Positions 22,421-34,774 of a stretch of 64,000 bases of DNA are shown in pieces (within the stretch, counting starts at the first letter, position 1; each line of letters begins with the position of its first letter). This stretch comes from Phylloscopus collybita (taxonomy: Eukaryota; Chordata; Aves; Passeriformes; Phylloscopidae). The position numbers and the translations under genes were made by a program. Below the pieces are notes generated by a model. The model saw nothing but the letters and a program-made list of their open reading frames with translations, made no database searches and was not told the origin of the DNA. The stretch covers positions 1,364,001-1,428,000 of the forward strand of contig JAJNNQ010000028.1 of NCBI GenBank assembly GCA_027886175.1. The letters run 5' to 3'.

Positions 22421-22583
22421 GATGAATTTCTGAAAAGATGGTACAAGGTTTTCTTCAGTTCAGCTCCAAAGGTTACCTTGAGACTCCAGTGATCTCCCAG
22501 GGAGCCAGGAAGATCCTCCAGCTCTCATTTTCCTTTGTCTGTCTGTCTGGGGAGGATCTGCTTGATTTTGAGGGGGGTTGTGT

Positions 22584-22629
22584 GGTTTTTTTCTGTATGA
22601 GTGCTGTGATACTCATACAGAAAAAAACC
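22584..22629. other. Perfect 19-bp hairpin with 8-nt loop
   Basis: The left arm 'ggtttttttctgtatgagt' (22584-22602) and the right arm at 22611-22629 are exact reverse complements. The loop is GCTGTGAT. G-rich and C-rich bases just outside could extend the stem imperfectly. The stem is too perfect to be chance but short for a typical pre-miRNA. It could be a replication template-switch product, a small MITE remnant or a structured RNA. Confidence 0.85.
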
Positions 22630-25600
22630 CCCCTTTCTTCTAAGATCTGCTAATTGTGATTAATTCCAGTAGCTGCCACTTGAGGCAATGAAAGGGATCT
22701 TCTTCCTGGTGCCTGGAAGGGCTGCAGGACAACCTCCTGGTAAGAAGCCATCCCTTGACAGGTGTCAAACACAAACAGGAGCTGTCCTGCTCCAGAAAAG
22801 CTCGCCTGCCTCAATTAGTGTCTTTGATAGAAGAATTTAAGGCGTCGCTGCTGCTTTTCCATGTTTCCATTCCTCCCTCATGCACTGTTTTTCTGGCTCA
22901 CTGAGTCTCTAGTTGTCCCAAAGCTGAATTCATCACATTCCCACTGCTGTCAGTTCTCAGAACTGTTTGTTGGAGTCTCGTGTTTTTTTGGGGTTTGTTT
23001 TTTTTTTTTGATTCTTTTGTGTCGATGTTCCCACTACAAATCTGAATGATGAGTAGCGTGGTTCAGAGACAGAAATCGTAATGACTCATGTGGTAAAAGT
23101 CGAAGTTCATCACTGTTAGAGGTTGTGCTCATCCATTAGTCATGGCTTTATTAGGTCTTGGTTTCTCCTTTTCAAGATCTCCAGTCTCGAGCTCCCTCGA
23201 CATCCCAGTTCCAATAAGCAGTGCAGGCTCAGTACATCATTATATACTGTTTACTCCCAGATGTTTCAAGCTTGTATATCCAGAATCTCCTTTTGTTCCG
23301 TGAAAAATGTGGGCTGAAGTCTCTCAGCAGAGCTCTGATAGGAATGGTGTAATGATCTTTTGAAAACACCCCGAATTCCGGGCTCTAGGAATTGCACCTT
23401 GCCCTGCTCCTGCAGAGCAAGAGCCTCCTTCTCTTGCCTGAAGGAGAGAAGCACTAGGTGGAAGTAACACAGTTTTTATTTACAGAGTAAGAGAGCAGAG
23501 CTTTTTCAGACATATTTTTATTTGCCTGGCGTGCCTTTCATGCCCAAAACATCCCCACAAGCCGGTGTGAGCTCAGTCTTGGCTGGGCTGGTGCCTGCAG
23601 CACTGCAGGCCCTGGTGGGGCAGGGCAGGATTTCCCTGCGTGTTTGCAGCGTGCAGAGCTCTGCTGGTGTCACTGAGCAGGGAGTGCAGCTGATCTCCCT
23701 GCTCACATCCTTGGAGCACTTTGTTTCCCCTCTGCTGTCACTTTGTGGTGGTGCAGGACCACGGCTAGGGGGGATTGAGATGGCTTTGCCCCCTGGGAGC
23801 TGGACCTGGGCTCAGTGAGCTTTTGCTTCTTGTCCCGTAGGAAATGTTTTTTTCATGTTCTGGTATCCCCTGCGGACTCTGGTTCTTTAGTGACTCAAAC
23901 AGAGCCAAGTTGAAGTTGAGCAAAGAGGAAAAAAAATCTTTTTTAGCTGGGTCTTTTCTAGGTAGGTGGTGGGTCAGGCTGCTCCAGGATGCCAATATCG
24001 ATGACATGGCTGGACAAGAAGCTGTCTCAGTGATGTGGCAAGGGCAGGAAGAGCTCCCTGCCTCAAGCCTCTGCTTGCAAACAACCTGGGATTGCTGTCA
24101 TTGATGGACAAGGGGCCCTCATTAAGTTGCCAGGACAGTTCCTTGGGTCTCTGGCTCTGCTCTGGGTTGTTATGCCTTGTTATGGGACTTGTGGACAGAT
24201 CTGGGATGAGGAGCTGTTACAGATGATGGGAAGCCCTCATTGTACCCCCGGGGTCCTGGCTGGCCACGTTGCTGTGCTCCTGTGCTGGCTGGAGCTTCCT
24301 GCCTGATCCTGGGCTGCCAGCCTCCATTACAGCAGGACTCATCTCCTTCAGCTCCTGCTGCTCACAAGCAGCAGCTTTCTCCTTGTAGTGAGGAGGTGAA
24401 GGAGGATCCTGGCCTGAGATCCCCCTGCATTCCCACCAAGTTACTCCTTGGCCTGCTGGTTGGTCAGTGCCAAAGGGGGTGGAAGCAGAGAGCAGCAGCT
24501 GGGGCACCTGCCCTGCTCCCCATCAGGATGGGTGAGGGAAGGGAGGTGGGGAAGCTGAGGATCTTTGTGGAATGGCCACACCAGCCCTGTTCTGTCCCCT
24601 CCAGCAGTTTGCATCCCTTGTGTGTGTGTGTCACTTACACGTGCCCTGTCCCTTCGTGTAAATCACAGCTGGAAGAATCTTTTCCTGGGCTGCATCAAGG
24701 TGCCAGTCACTGAAGCTGGGACTCATCCTTTTTGCCATGGAGAGAGGTGGATTCCTTTCCATGCACAGGGATGTGCAGAGGTAGCCTGGAGGAGTCCTGT
24801 CAGAGTGGGATGACTTCATCCCAGCTGGCTGCTCCCATGTGATAAGGAACAGCCCCATCCCTGAAAACCAGCAGCTTAAAAAGACCAGGAGGAAGGATTA
24901 TGCCTCCCCTCCAGCAGGCAGGATAAGGTGGTTTTTTTCTCACCTTGCATGTCAGAACTAGGAACAGATTTTTGGTAGCCTCAGTCTCCTCCTGCCTCGG
25001 CGCTGCGGGCTCGTACCTCCCTTCCAAAGGGCCTGGATCCCAGCACGCTGCAGACAGGAGCTTGAAGGCTGCATGGATGTGCCAGTTCCCCAAATGACTC
25101 TGCTCGTGGTGAGAACAGCTTGGCATGTGCTGGCCAGGAAGGCTCTGCTGCCTCTTCTCAGCTGAGGGGAGAGGGGGCAGCTGGCACAGGGATGTTGTTG
25201 GACATCCAGTGTGGTGGTAGAGGTGGTAAATTAAATGAGTTCTTCATCTTCCTCACCCGTTTTCTGCGTGTGTTAACCCCCCTTGGGTGCCATCCTTCAC
25301 TGCTGTCCTTCCTCCTCTCAACCCTCCCAGTGACATTCCCCATGCCCGCAGGGGAACAGGCTGCATCCTGTGGCAGCCCAGCTTTTCTGAGTCAGGTAAG
25401 GGCTTTGGTGGCTCAGCAGCAGGGGAATAGCCAGGTGGAAGTATTTCACTTCTAAAAAAACATCCTTGATCTTTTTTTACCCTCCTCTGCCCAACCTTGC
25501 CAGCCCCATCTCCCTGAAGGGAGCCAAGAGCTGCTGACAGTAAGAGGAAGTCTCCATCTGAAGCCTATAATTATCCTGTCTGCCTTCCCAGAAAAGGCCA

Positions 25601-26231
25601 GTTGGGGAGCAAGCATGCTTCTGGTTCCCCAGACCAGCCCTGCCTTCTCCTGCCTCCCCAATTACTGCTTAATGGACTTTTTATGATGATAAGAGAGAGT
25701 TGGGGAGAAGTTATTGACGGGGAAATGGAATATAATTCACTCCCTGTTTGTTTGTTCTGTCAGAAAACCCTCCTTTTAATTTTATTTGTGAGGCACTGAG
25801 AAACAGCCCTCAGAAAGAGAAAGTGCATAGTCTGTCAATAAAAACCTGGATTTCACGGGGTCCAGAGCCTCTGCAGGACCTCTCCAAGGAGCGTCCTCAA
25901 TCTTGTGGAGTGCCCCCACAGAGACTCCTCCCCAGTCCTGCTCCCAGTTTGCAGCTTTCTCACTTGTCCTGGAGAAAACTGTGAGTTCTGGAGCTCTCTT
26001 CCTTGCCTGTGCCCCTGTCTGCAGCTCCCCCGCTCCCCAGGGCCGCTGCCTTGGAGCACAGACCCGTTCCAAACAGCGCGTCCTTGCTCCCCACTCTCCA
26101 TCTGTCTCAAATTTGGCTGCTCTCTCCCGTTTTCATCTGCTCTGTGGTTTTGTCTCCTCCATCAAGTCTTCACTTCCTTGCTCTGGCTCTGAACACCTCC
26201 CTCCTCTCCAGCTTGCTCCAGTTCTCTTGCA

Positions 26232-26345
26232 CAGGATCGTGGAATATCCTGGCTTGGAAGGGTGACCCCCTTCCAAGGGTGATCCCACAGGGATCATCAA
26301 AGTCCAGCTCCTGGCCCAGCACACATCAGCCCCAGGAACCCCACT
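26232..26345 (-). mobile_element. CR1 LINE 3' fragment
   Basis: In plus view it reads 'gaatatcctggcttggaagg', then 'cacagggatcatcaaagtcc', then 'agctcctggcccagcacaca'. This is the reverse-oriented CR1 3' end. A short internal duplication of 'cccttccaagggtga' is present. Confidence 0.7.
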
Positions 26346-28292
26346 GTGGGCCATTTTCCCTGCTGATGTCTTCTCATTCCCACTGACTCTCCCATCCTTC
26401 CTACCTTCTCCCCGTTTTATCTCCCTGTCCCTAGGGTGACAGAGCTGCTCCTCTGGTTGTCCCCACCCTCCAGTTGGGGGCACAGATCTCCACGTACAGG
26501 CAGAGCACAGCAGCACCTGTGTGTAAAACTGCCCCCCAAAGCAGCAGGCAAACCCTGGGAGCATGGCTGGACCCCCAGGCTGGGCAGGAGTTGAGAACAC
26601 AACAGCCCAGGGCTGTGACTGTGGGCTACCTTGGGCTCCTCCTGCAACTGGGAGCCCATCAGCAGCTGTGGAAGAGGGAGATGGAGTTCCACTAGACCAG
26701 CAGAGAGCTCCAGCCCAGAAACCAAAGGGAAGAGGGAGGAGGAAGAGGAGGAGAAGAGGGGGTTTAATTAAGGCCATCAGATTCCTTCCAGGTTGCTCTG
26801 GAAATGAGCAGGAGGTGAGAAACAACAGGGAGAGACGTCTCATTCCAGCTGACATGACTTGGATGTTGGGAAATTCCAAAAGCTTTTCCTCTAGCCTTCA
26901 ATTTCTATCTTCTTCCCCCAAGAAGCGCCCGTTGGGGAAGGTCTCTGAGCTCTCTCTCTCTCTGGTGAGGTTTTTGTTGTTTTGTTTTTCCTCTCAGCCT
27001 TTGGAGGCTGCAGCTGTGCTGGGTGCCACCCGGGGTGCTGAGTGTCGAGCAGGTCTGTTCCCAGCCCAGTTCCTGCTCCAAGCTGCGTGTGGTGTCTAGA
27101 CCAGGACAGCCAGGCAGGTGTGAGAGATGAGGGTTGTCACCTCCCCGCCACGTGTGGCAGCTGGAGGTGCGGGGAGGGCGCGCGCCCAAGGTCAGCACCG
27201 GAGCCAGAGATCTGAATCCCAACTGTGGGAGTGATCTGCAGCCTGGAGGAGCACGCTGGGCTGTGCAACCAGAAGCAAAAATAACTAAAAATATACTAAT
27301 AAAAATAAACTCAAATATATAAGAAAATAACTAAAGGCAAATGCAGCTAAAAGCAGAATGACATTACCCGTCAGTGGCTTCGTGGTCTCATCTTTTTACC
27401 TTTGTTTTCAGAGGTGGAGGGTGTGTGTGTGTGTGTGTGCACAAAAAGGTGAATTTCCTGCTGCTGAACGTTTTTGAGGGAGGATAGAAGTTGTCTCTGC
27501 CTCTCCTGTAGCATGGACATGCTCCCGAGTGGGCAGCTCCGTGGGGAATGTCAGGCTCAGCACCGTGGGGCCGTTTGATGAAGGTCAGGATGAGCAGAAG
27601 GACAGCCGTGCTGGGGAAGCTCAGAAAGCTCAGACAGCAGCCAAGTGGCAGAAAATGGCCTTCCTGCTGTGCCCCTGCTGCAGCTGCAGCTCCTCTGGCA
27701 CTCTGGGGCCAGTGCAGAGCCTGCTCCTTCCCCAGGGTGGGATAATGAGGGTTAGTCACTGGCAAGGGAGGAGCTGGAGCTTTGTGTGGGTCGGCAGGAC
27801 GGGCGCGTGGGCTTCCACAGAGCTGCCAGCGGGCACCGGGGCTCCAAAAATGGGGAAAAAAAACCAAAAAACCCTTCCAAGAGACGTGTTTGTGGCTGCC
27901 TTTCCTTTGTCTCCGTGGATTGCTGCTGCTGCTGTGGGTGAGGGGCCCTTTCAGGCAGGCTCCTGCTGCTCTGTGCTGAGGCCAGATGGAGAACAAGTGG
28001 GTTTGTCTTTTTTACTGGCAGCCCATTGTTGAGGTGTTTTCCTGGGGGTGGCAGAAGGTGACGGGGCTGTGAAGCACACAGGTGAGGTTTCTCATCTGCA
28101 GTCAGCACCAGGTCCCTGCTGTGGGGCTGGAGATGAGGGGAGAGAGTTGGAATGGGGGTCAGGAGGATGCAGAGGCACCTCTGCAGCCCTAGAGCCTTGG
28201 GGACTGAGGGACAGTGTCCCACACACTGGGGTAAATGGATGGTGAGGGACCTCCAGCCTGCCCTTGACACCTGTGGGGCCAGGCTAAGGAGA

Positions 28293-28495
28293 GTGAGTGG
28301 AAGGGGACGTGTCCCCATCCCTGGAGGAGCAGCTTTCTGCCTTGGACTGCCCCAAAGCTGGCAGGTGGAGCTCAAGGAGGGAGCAGCAGTTTTGGTGAGT
28401 GGAAGGGGATGTGTCCCCATCCCTGGAGGAGCAGCTTTCTGCCTTGGACTGCCCCAAAGCTGGCAGGTGGAGCTCAGGAGGGAGCAGCAGTTTTG
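28293..28495 (+). repeat. 102-bp tandem duplication
   Basis: Two adjacent copies, the first starting at 28293 and the second at 28395, each running from 'gtgagtggaagggga' to 'gagcagcagttttg'. They differ by about one substitution and a 1-bp deletion, so the duplication is recent. Confidence 0.9.
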
Positions 28496-29329
28496 GGGTG
28501 CTGTGGAGAAAGCTGCTCCTGCTGTGGGGTGTGTAAAGGAGCCTCAGCTCCTCCCCAGCCTCCTGTTCCCTCCACACCCCACCAGCAGTGCCACAGGACA
28601 GCAGCTGGCTCCGTGCAGGCGTGGGGAGGGCAGGGTAGGGACACCCTGCCACGTCCAGAACCGGCTCCTTCTTCTTCTCCCCCTGCTCCCATCAGCTGTC
28701 AGCTCAGATATGTGCAGCTCGTTTGTTCTCCTGCCTCTCTCCCACCCCATAAACCACCTCTGGGTTCTCCATCCCTCTGCCTGTCTGTGGCTCTTGATGT
28801 TTCAGACAGGCATATGGTGGCCGGGCTGTCTCCCTGGCTGCTCGTCCATCACTGCTATTCACCCTGGCAGCCCTTCCTCAGGGACACTGGCTTTCCAGGC
28901 TGAGATGTCCCCTCCTTCTCCCCACTCCTACGTCTCTCCAGCTTCTCCTGCTGCTGCAAAGCCTCTCAGCTTGTGTTGTGTCATCCGTGGGTCCTTAGCA
29001 GGGAGATGCTGGGTGGGTTTTTTTTCTGTGGCTGTCTTTGAGAAACTTTTCCTGCTTTGGTGTCACATGGAGGAGGGAAGGAGGAGAGGGGAGAGGAGGC
29101 AGCAGCATCCTTCTGTTTGGTGAGGAACTGCCTGGGTGTGCAGCCCTCCCCTGTGGGCTGGGGGATGAGGAGGAGACCCACACCCTTCTCAGCGGGCAGA
29201 CTTCCCCCAAAGTCTGCGTCAGAATCCCCAAATGCCAGCGGCTCGTGTCCCTTGGGAGCAGGTGCTGCCCCTGGTTCCCCAGGCTGGGAAGGCAATCCCA
29301 GGGGAGCTCTCCGTGTGTGGGGCCTGGGT

Positions 29330-29862
29330 CAGGGGTACTCAGGAATGCTCAGGGGTGCTCAGGAGGGGTCAGGGATGTTCAGGGTGTTCAGGGGTGTTCA
29401 GGTGTGTTCAGGGGTGCTCAGGGGTGCTCAGGGGGGCTCAGGTGTGTTCAGGGGTGCTCAGGGGTGCTCAGGAGGAGTCAGGGGTGCTCAGGAGGGGTCA
29501 GGAGTGTTCAGAGATGCTCAGGGGTGCTCAGGTGTGTTCAGGGCTGCTCAGGGGTGTTCAGGAGGAGTCAGGGGTGTTCAGAGATGCTCAGGGGTGCTCA
29601 GGTGTGTTCAGGGGTGCTCAGGGGTGCTCAGGAGGAGTCAGGGGTGTTCAGAGATGCTCAGGGGTGCTCAGGTGTGTTCAGGGGTGCTCAGGGGTGCTCA
29701 GGAGGGGTCAGGGGTGCTCAGGAGTGCTCAGGGGTGCTCAGGAGGGGTCAGGAGTGTTCAGAGATGCTCAGGGGTGCTCAGAGATGCTCAGGGGTGCTCA
29801 GGGGTGCTCAGAGATGCTCAGGGGTGTTCAGAGATGCTCAGGGGTGCTCAGGGGTGACCAGG
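29330..29862 (+). repeat. 10-bp minisatellite, about 53 units
   Basis: Units are variants of AGGGGTGCTC (AGGTGTGTTC, AGAGATGCTC, AGGAGGGGTC and others). Parts show a higher-order block of about 70 bp repeated near 29561 and 29631. All plus-strand frames stay open through it, which explains the long GVLRGAQ-like frames there. Confidence 0.93.
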
Positions 29863-30637
29863 GCCGGACAGGCGCGTGCCGGTGGAGCCGCAGGGCACGG
29901 GGGGCAGCAGGGATCTCTCTCCCCGTTCCCTGCAGCCCGTGGCAGCTCTCCAGCCTGGTGCTTGTTGTTTTTGGGAAGCGCGTGGGCGGTGGGCAGGAGT
30001 GAGAGCTTCAGTTTGACTTGATGGCTTTCCATTAAGCGTGGAGCAGGATCACAGGTACACAGCAGCCAGCCGGTCTTTTCAACCTTCCCTCTGGAGACCC
30101 AGACCCCGCAGGAAGCCTCTTGTAGTAGGAGAATTCTTTTAAGCTCCAGATTTTTCCATTCCTATTTTGATACTGCACAAAAAAAAGGAAAAGAAAAAAA
30201 AAAGGAAAAAAAAGAGAGGGTTTTTCTACTTCACAAGCGGAGGAAGGGGGAAAAATGATCTCTGTGGCTGCTGGACTGATGGAACTCAGACTCAGCCTTT
30301 CCAAACCTGACTTGTTCTCAGCTGTCTGTGAGGGAAGGCTGGTGAAGTAATGTAAGATCCCCTGGACTGTCAGTGTGCTGTCTGGAAAATGTGTTTATTT
30401 GATTTTTTATTTTTTTTAAATTTATTTATTTAAAGCCTTGGTCCTGCAATCTTGGCAGATGAGGGGAAACACCTCAGGCCCTCCAAGTGGGCTGCTGGGG
30501 TCTCACATGGCCCCTTGTCCCTGCCTGGGGAGGCTCCCAGAGCTCTCACTGAGTGTTTCCCTTCGAGCTGGGCCTGGCACAGCAGAGCTGAGGCTGTGCC
30601 CCACAGCACAGGGGGATTTGCTCCAGCTTTGGATCAC

Positions 30638-31037
30638 CCTGGGTCACCAGCACCTTGGATCACCAGCACCCTGGGTCACCAACATCTTGGATCTCCAGCA
30701 CCTTGGATCTCCAGCACCTTGGGTCACCAGCACCTTGGGTCACCAGCACCTTGGACACCAGCACCTTGGGTCACCAGCACCTTGGATCTCCAGCACCCTG
30801 GGTCACCAGCACCTTGGATCACCAGCACCTTGGGTCACCAGCACCTTGGGTCACCAGAACCTTGGGTCACCAGCACCTTGGGTCACCAGCACCCTGGGTC
30901 ACCAGCACCTTGGATCACCAGCACCCTGGGTCACCAGCACCTTGGATCACCAGCACCTTGGGTCACCAGCACCTTGGGTCACCAGCACCCTGGGTCACCA
31001 GAACCTTGGGTCACCAGCACCCTGGGTCACCAGCACC
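30638..31037 (+). repeat. 16-bp minisatellite, about 25 units
   Basis: A tandem array of 'gggtcaccagcacctt' with variants ggatcacc, ggatctcc, ccctgggt and one gacacc deletion. The unit length leaves remainder 1 on division by 3, so all plus frames stay open. No gene is inferred. Confidence 0.94.
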
Positions 31038-32567
31038 ATGCCTGTGGTGGCAGTGGCTCTCTCCTCCCCAGAGGGGAGAAGGCTGGTCAGTGCTCAGCGT
31101 GGGCTGGAGAGAAGTGCTGCAGTGACTGGGGGTGCAGAGGTGGAGAGCACAAGGAGGGAGGAATCAATTCTGCAGCTCAGAGGCTGGGCAATTTTCAAAT
31201 CAACAATTAAGCTCTGATTCTCACCCGTTTTCCAAGTGAGTAGTAAAATCTAACAGGTTGGATGGCAGGGAATTTTGTTTGGCTCCTTTGTGTCGAACAC
31301 TGAGTCCCTTGTAGGCAGCTGGGAGTTGCAGGAGCTCAGGAGAAGCCCCATGCACAGACAGCTCAGCTCCCCCATCACCTCAAACTGAGGCAACACAGGA
31401 CCCCCAAAAAGGGATGCTGAGCAATGGCTCCAAATTCAGTGGGTTTTGGAGCACCAGCCCTTCCTTCAGGACAGAAATAGAACCTTGTTTTTCTCCTCGG
31501 CTGAGCTCTCATCATGCAGCCTGCAACCCATTTAAATGTATACGTGACATTAAGGTTTATTAGGGGCTTTTATTTTAGGAAATGAACTCGCATCAATAAA
31601 GTGTTCTTAAAAGCCCTGGATGTTTTTAGCTGTACCTTCAGAATTGACTTCTGCAAGCTCTTCAGATATCGAGCGGAGGTGAGGGGAGGAAGGAAGTCAG
31701 GGGCAGAGTGAGCATTTATATTTTAGCCTGGAGCAAAGTTTGGGTTTTACCTTTCTCAAGACGGAAGACAGATCCCCCCCCCCACCTCCAGTGCCAGTTC
31801 CTCCAGTGGGACTTGCCTTGATAACCTTTAGCTGTAACATTGCAGAGAAGCCTCTGACCTCTAAATATAGATTTGGATATTTATAAACGCGCTGCTTTGT
31901 ACACACAGCATTCGGTGGGACGTAAACAGCTCCAGCAAATTGTATTTACCTCCAGCATGGAAACAAATGCTTGATTGCATCACATGAGCTTGCTCAGTGC
32001 CTTTTATTTATATACTGCTGGCCACACCAGGGAAGGAAGGGGAGAAGGCTTCTTTTTGTCTTTCGACCCCTAGAAGACCCTGGAGGCTTCTCCCCAGCTG
32101 CCATTTGTCCTCCTGTCGAGCTCTGTGGGAGGCTGTTTGCATCCTATTTTATAGACTCTTGAGTATGAGCAGATAAATGCACACTTCCCAGAGTCACGTG
32201 CTTTGCTTTTTCTCAAGAAAACAGACGGCAACTTTATGATCTGAGTGATTTTATCTGAACACAGCTGTGGCCTCGTGATTTAAATATTTCAATAAATTTT
32301 AAACTAACTAGACGAGAGGAAGCAGTGCAAGGAAAACAGGTTAGAGCACGGAAGGAGGGTTCCCAGTGGGTGGGGGCAATATGGGCTCTGCACAAACGCT
32401 GCTGGCCACGGCTTCCTGTCCTGGGCAGCCCCTTGACACCTGCCTTGGTCAGAGCCCATCCCTGCCATCCTTGCAGAGGTGCTCTGGAGGCAGTGGGGTG
32501 TTGATGGAAATCGGTGGAGGGGCTGAGGGAGGGGTGCTCTGGGCTCAGGTGTTGTTCTTTGGGCTTG

Positions 32568-32873
32568 TGTAGCCCTGGTTGGTGTCTGAGATGTTTTGGT
32601 TTCTCTGAAACTCTTTTTCCCAGAGAGTTTTCTGCCAACAAGAGACACGTTTTCCTGACTGTAACCTTTGTTTGCATTCCTTTCCCTAGGAGGGACTTCT
32701 CCTTGATGTCCCTCTGCTCTGACCAATGTGATGGAAGAAGTTTGTCTTTCTTCCACCCCTTGGGTGCTTCCTTATAAATGGTGTAAAGGGAAGAAATTCC
32801 TGAGTAATAAACACAGTCATTGTCAGCCTTCTAGAGTCAGAGTCCGTGTCGTTGTGATCTTGAACAGAGTCAG
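32568..32873 (+). mobile_element. ERV solo LTR (306 bp) with 5-bp target duplication
   Basis: Starts TGTAGCCCTGG and ends 'tcttgaacagagtcag'. It is flanked by GCTTG at 32563-32567 and 32874-32878. A TATA-like motif is replaced here by 'ggtgtaaaggg', and the AATAAA-type motif 'gtaataaacac' is kept. The 5-bp duplication is typical of ERVL-like (class III) or some gamma-like elements. No internal region remains, so it is a product of LTR-LTR recombination. Confidence 0.85.
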
Positions 32874-33748
32874 GCTTGGGCTGGCTCCAGCACAGCCCCA
32901 GAGCCTGCGTGCTGCTGGCTGTGAGAGGAGCTGGAAGGAGGTGGTGCCTTCCTCCTGGAGCAGCGTGGATTTCATGTATTTCCTGGGAGTCTTGTGCTGA
33001 GCAGAGGGGAGGGGAGCTGCAGGAGCAGGCTGGGCTCTGCTCTTGGGTCTGACAGCTGGGTTGTTCTGAGCTGATCACAGCTCTGGTTTGTGGGCTGTGT
33101 CCCATCGGGTTGCCTGTTCTGAGGGATCACTTACCTGTGTAAATGTACCTGTGAGAGCCACGGGAAGGACTTGCAGGTGAAAGCAGAGGGGCCACAACCA
33201 AGTGGATTTCACATCCTAAAGCCACTGGCATCAGCTTCTTTCACATTATTGTCCTCAAGGTCTCTGTGTGCCAAGTCTTGCTCCATCTCTTTCATGGTCC
33301 TTCTCTCACCTTCTCCCCTTCCCTGGTAATATCCCTATAAAGTTCCCCTTTCCTTGGTGTTTTGGTCCTCTCCAAGGAGCCGGGAAGTGCAATTCACTGT
33401 TTCTAAGTGTTGTTTTCAGCTCTACCAGCTTTTGGTGATGCTCATTAGATGGGTTTTTCAAGGGCGATTTCCCCTGTACAAAACAATTTAGAAGTCCACT
33501 TTTCAGGAGTAAGAGAGGCTTTGCAGCATTGAAATCTCTTAGTAGGATCAGGCCTTTAATCATTTTCTGGTGGAGCTACTTCATATGTAAAAAGGAGGTA
33601 AAGGCTGTTCTGAAAAAGGCCAAGAGGTTTAATTTCAGCTGGGATCATTAGGAATAGCAGCAACAACACTGCTATTAATTACAAACGGTGTTTATTGGGG
33701 TTTGCCTTTGTGGCTGCCACTGATGATATTTCCTTCTTTGTCCTCCAG

Positions 33749-33894
33749 GTCCCCCTGTGTTCATTAAGAAGCCTGTGGACCAAATTGGTGTGTCAGGAGG
33801 GGTGGCCTCCTTCGTGTGCCAAGCCACTGGAGACCCAAAGCCAAGGGTCACCTGGAACAAGAAAGGGAAGAAAGTGAACTCTCAGAGGTTCGAG
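33749..33894 (+). CDS. PTPRS: PTPRS exon, Ig domain 1 first half
   Basis: An exon of 146 nt between 'tcctccag' and 'gtgaga', entering in phase 1 (completing Ser30) and leaving in phase 0. It encodes residues 30-78, starting [18 protein letters not shown]. It has the first Ig1 cysteine (FVCQ, Cys53), the core tryptophan (Trp65) and the basic loop [12 protein letters not shown]. Lys67, Lys68, Lys70 and Lys71 match in number and position the lysines known to bind heparan and chondroitin sulfate chains in PTP-sigma, through which glypicans or CSPGs steer axon growth. The close match to LAR-family Ig1 leaves little doubt of the family. Choosing PTPRS over PTPRD or PTPRF rests mainly on the neighbouring exons. 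Confidence 0.95.
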
Positions 33895-34774
33895 GTGAGA
33901 GATGCCCTTGAAATCTGGGGTCTCTGTGAAGAGAGAGACTGACACAAAGCAGCCCCTGCTCCTCTTTAGCCATTCTCAGACCTGATAATAAAGGGAAATT
34001 TGGAAGGGGAGGAGTTTTAACAGCAGCAGGAGTGAAATGCAAGCTCTTGGCCATGTCAACAGCTGGGTTTGTTCCAAAGCAAGGGAGAACTTGGCTCAAT
34101 TATGTTATTGAAGTTTTTTATTCTGTTTTGTTGGGTTTTTTCCCTTCCTGGATAACTTCCTGCTTCCCTAAGAAACCCCAACTAAGCTGGTGGTACTTCA
34201 GCTCTGTAAAAGTACCTTTCATACCCGTCCATGGCTCCGCATTTTAATCCTGGGACAGTCTGGAGCAAACTGCATTTTTTACATTGCAGTTGTTGGCAAC
34301 CAGACCCAAGCAATTGGCATTGTTTAGATAGAAATGAGAGCGGAGGAACAAGGACTGGGAGGTCATCCTGTGGAATTTGCTGTGGGACTCAGCCCTGCCA
34401 GGCCAGGCAGCTGTGTGCTGAGGGGAGCTTTGTGGTGTCAGCTGCCCCTGCAGATGGAGGAGCAAGGCGGGGCTTCCTTTTTTATTTTGTTTTCCTTTGG
34501 TCTCTTTCGTCCTCCTTCGCCCCAGCTGAGCTCTGAATGCCCACCCCACACCCCCACCACCAGGGCTTGTTCTTTCAGAGCCTTTGAGGTGCACATTGGG
34601 GGGGTTGGTGGCTCAGTGGCCGCTGGCAGGGTTTGGCTGTGGCAGCTCTGTCACCCTGAGGTTGGTGGAGAGCCAGGTTCACCGTGTTGGTGACGTGTGG
34701 GGGCTGAGGGGCAGCTGCTGCAGGGTTTGCAGTGGCTGTGTGCTTGTGCCTGCTGTCTCTTCAGAAGCACTTAC

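Larger units (their letters stand above)
13552..33748 (+). other. PTPRS: PTPRS intron 1 (20.2 kb)
   Basis: Bounded by GTGAGT and a pyrimidine tract ending 'tcctccag'. No coding exon was seen. Contents in order: poly-T of 36 (14154-14189), AT-rich candidate regulatory DNA (about 17040-17370), poly-T near 18500-18526, the 52-bp minisatellite (19683-21557) and AT-rich DNA (21870-22420). These are followed by a perfect hairpin (22584-22629), a CR1 piece (26232-26345), a GT run (27418-27440), a 102-bp tandem duplication (28293-28495), a 10-bp minisatellite (29330-29862), a 16-bp minisatellite (30638-31037) and an ERV LTR (32568-32873). The remainder is unremarkable unique-looking sequence. Confidence 0.85.

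Noticed and set aside
29038..30021. Plus-strand frame of 327 codons with GVLRGAQ-type repeats
   Set aside because: A by-product of the 10-bp minisatellite, with parallel open frames in the other two registers.
30438..31217. Plus-strand frame of 259 codons with HQHLGSPAPW-type repeats
   Set aside because: A by-product of the 16-bp minisatellite; all three plus frames are open.
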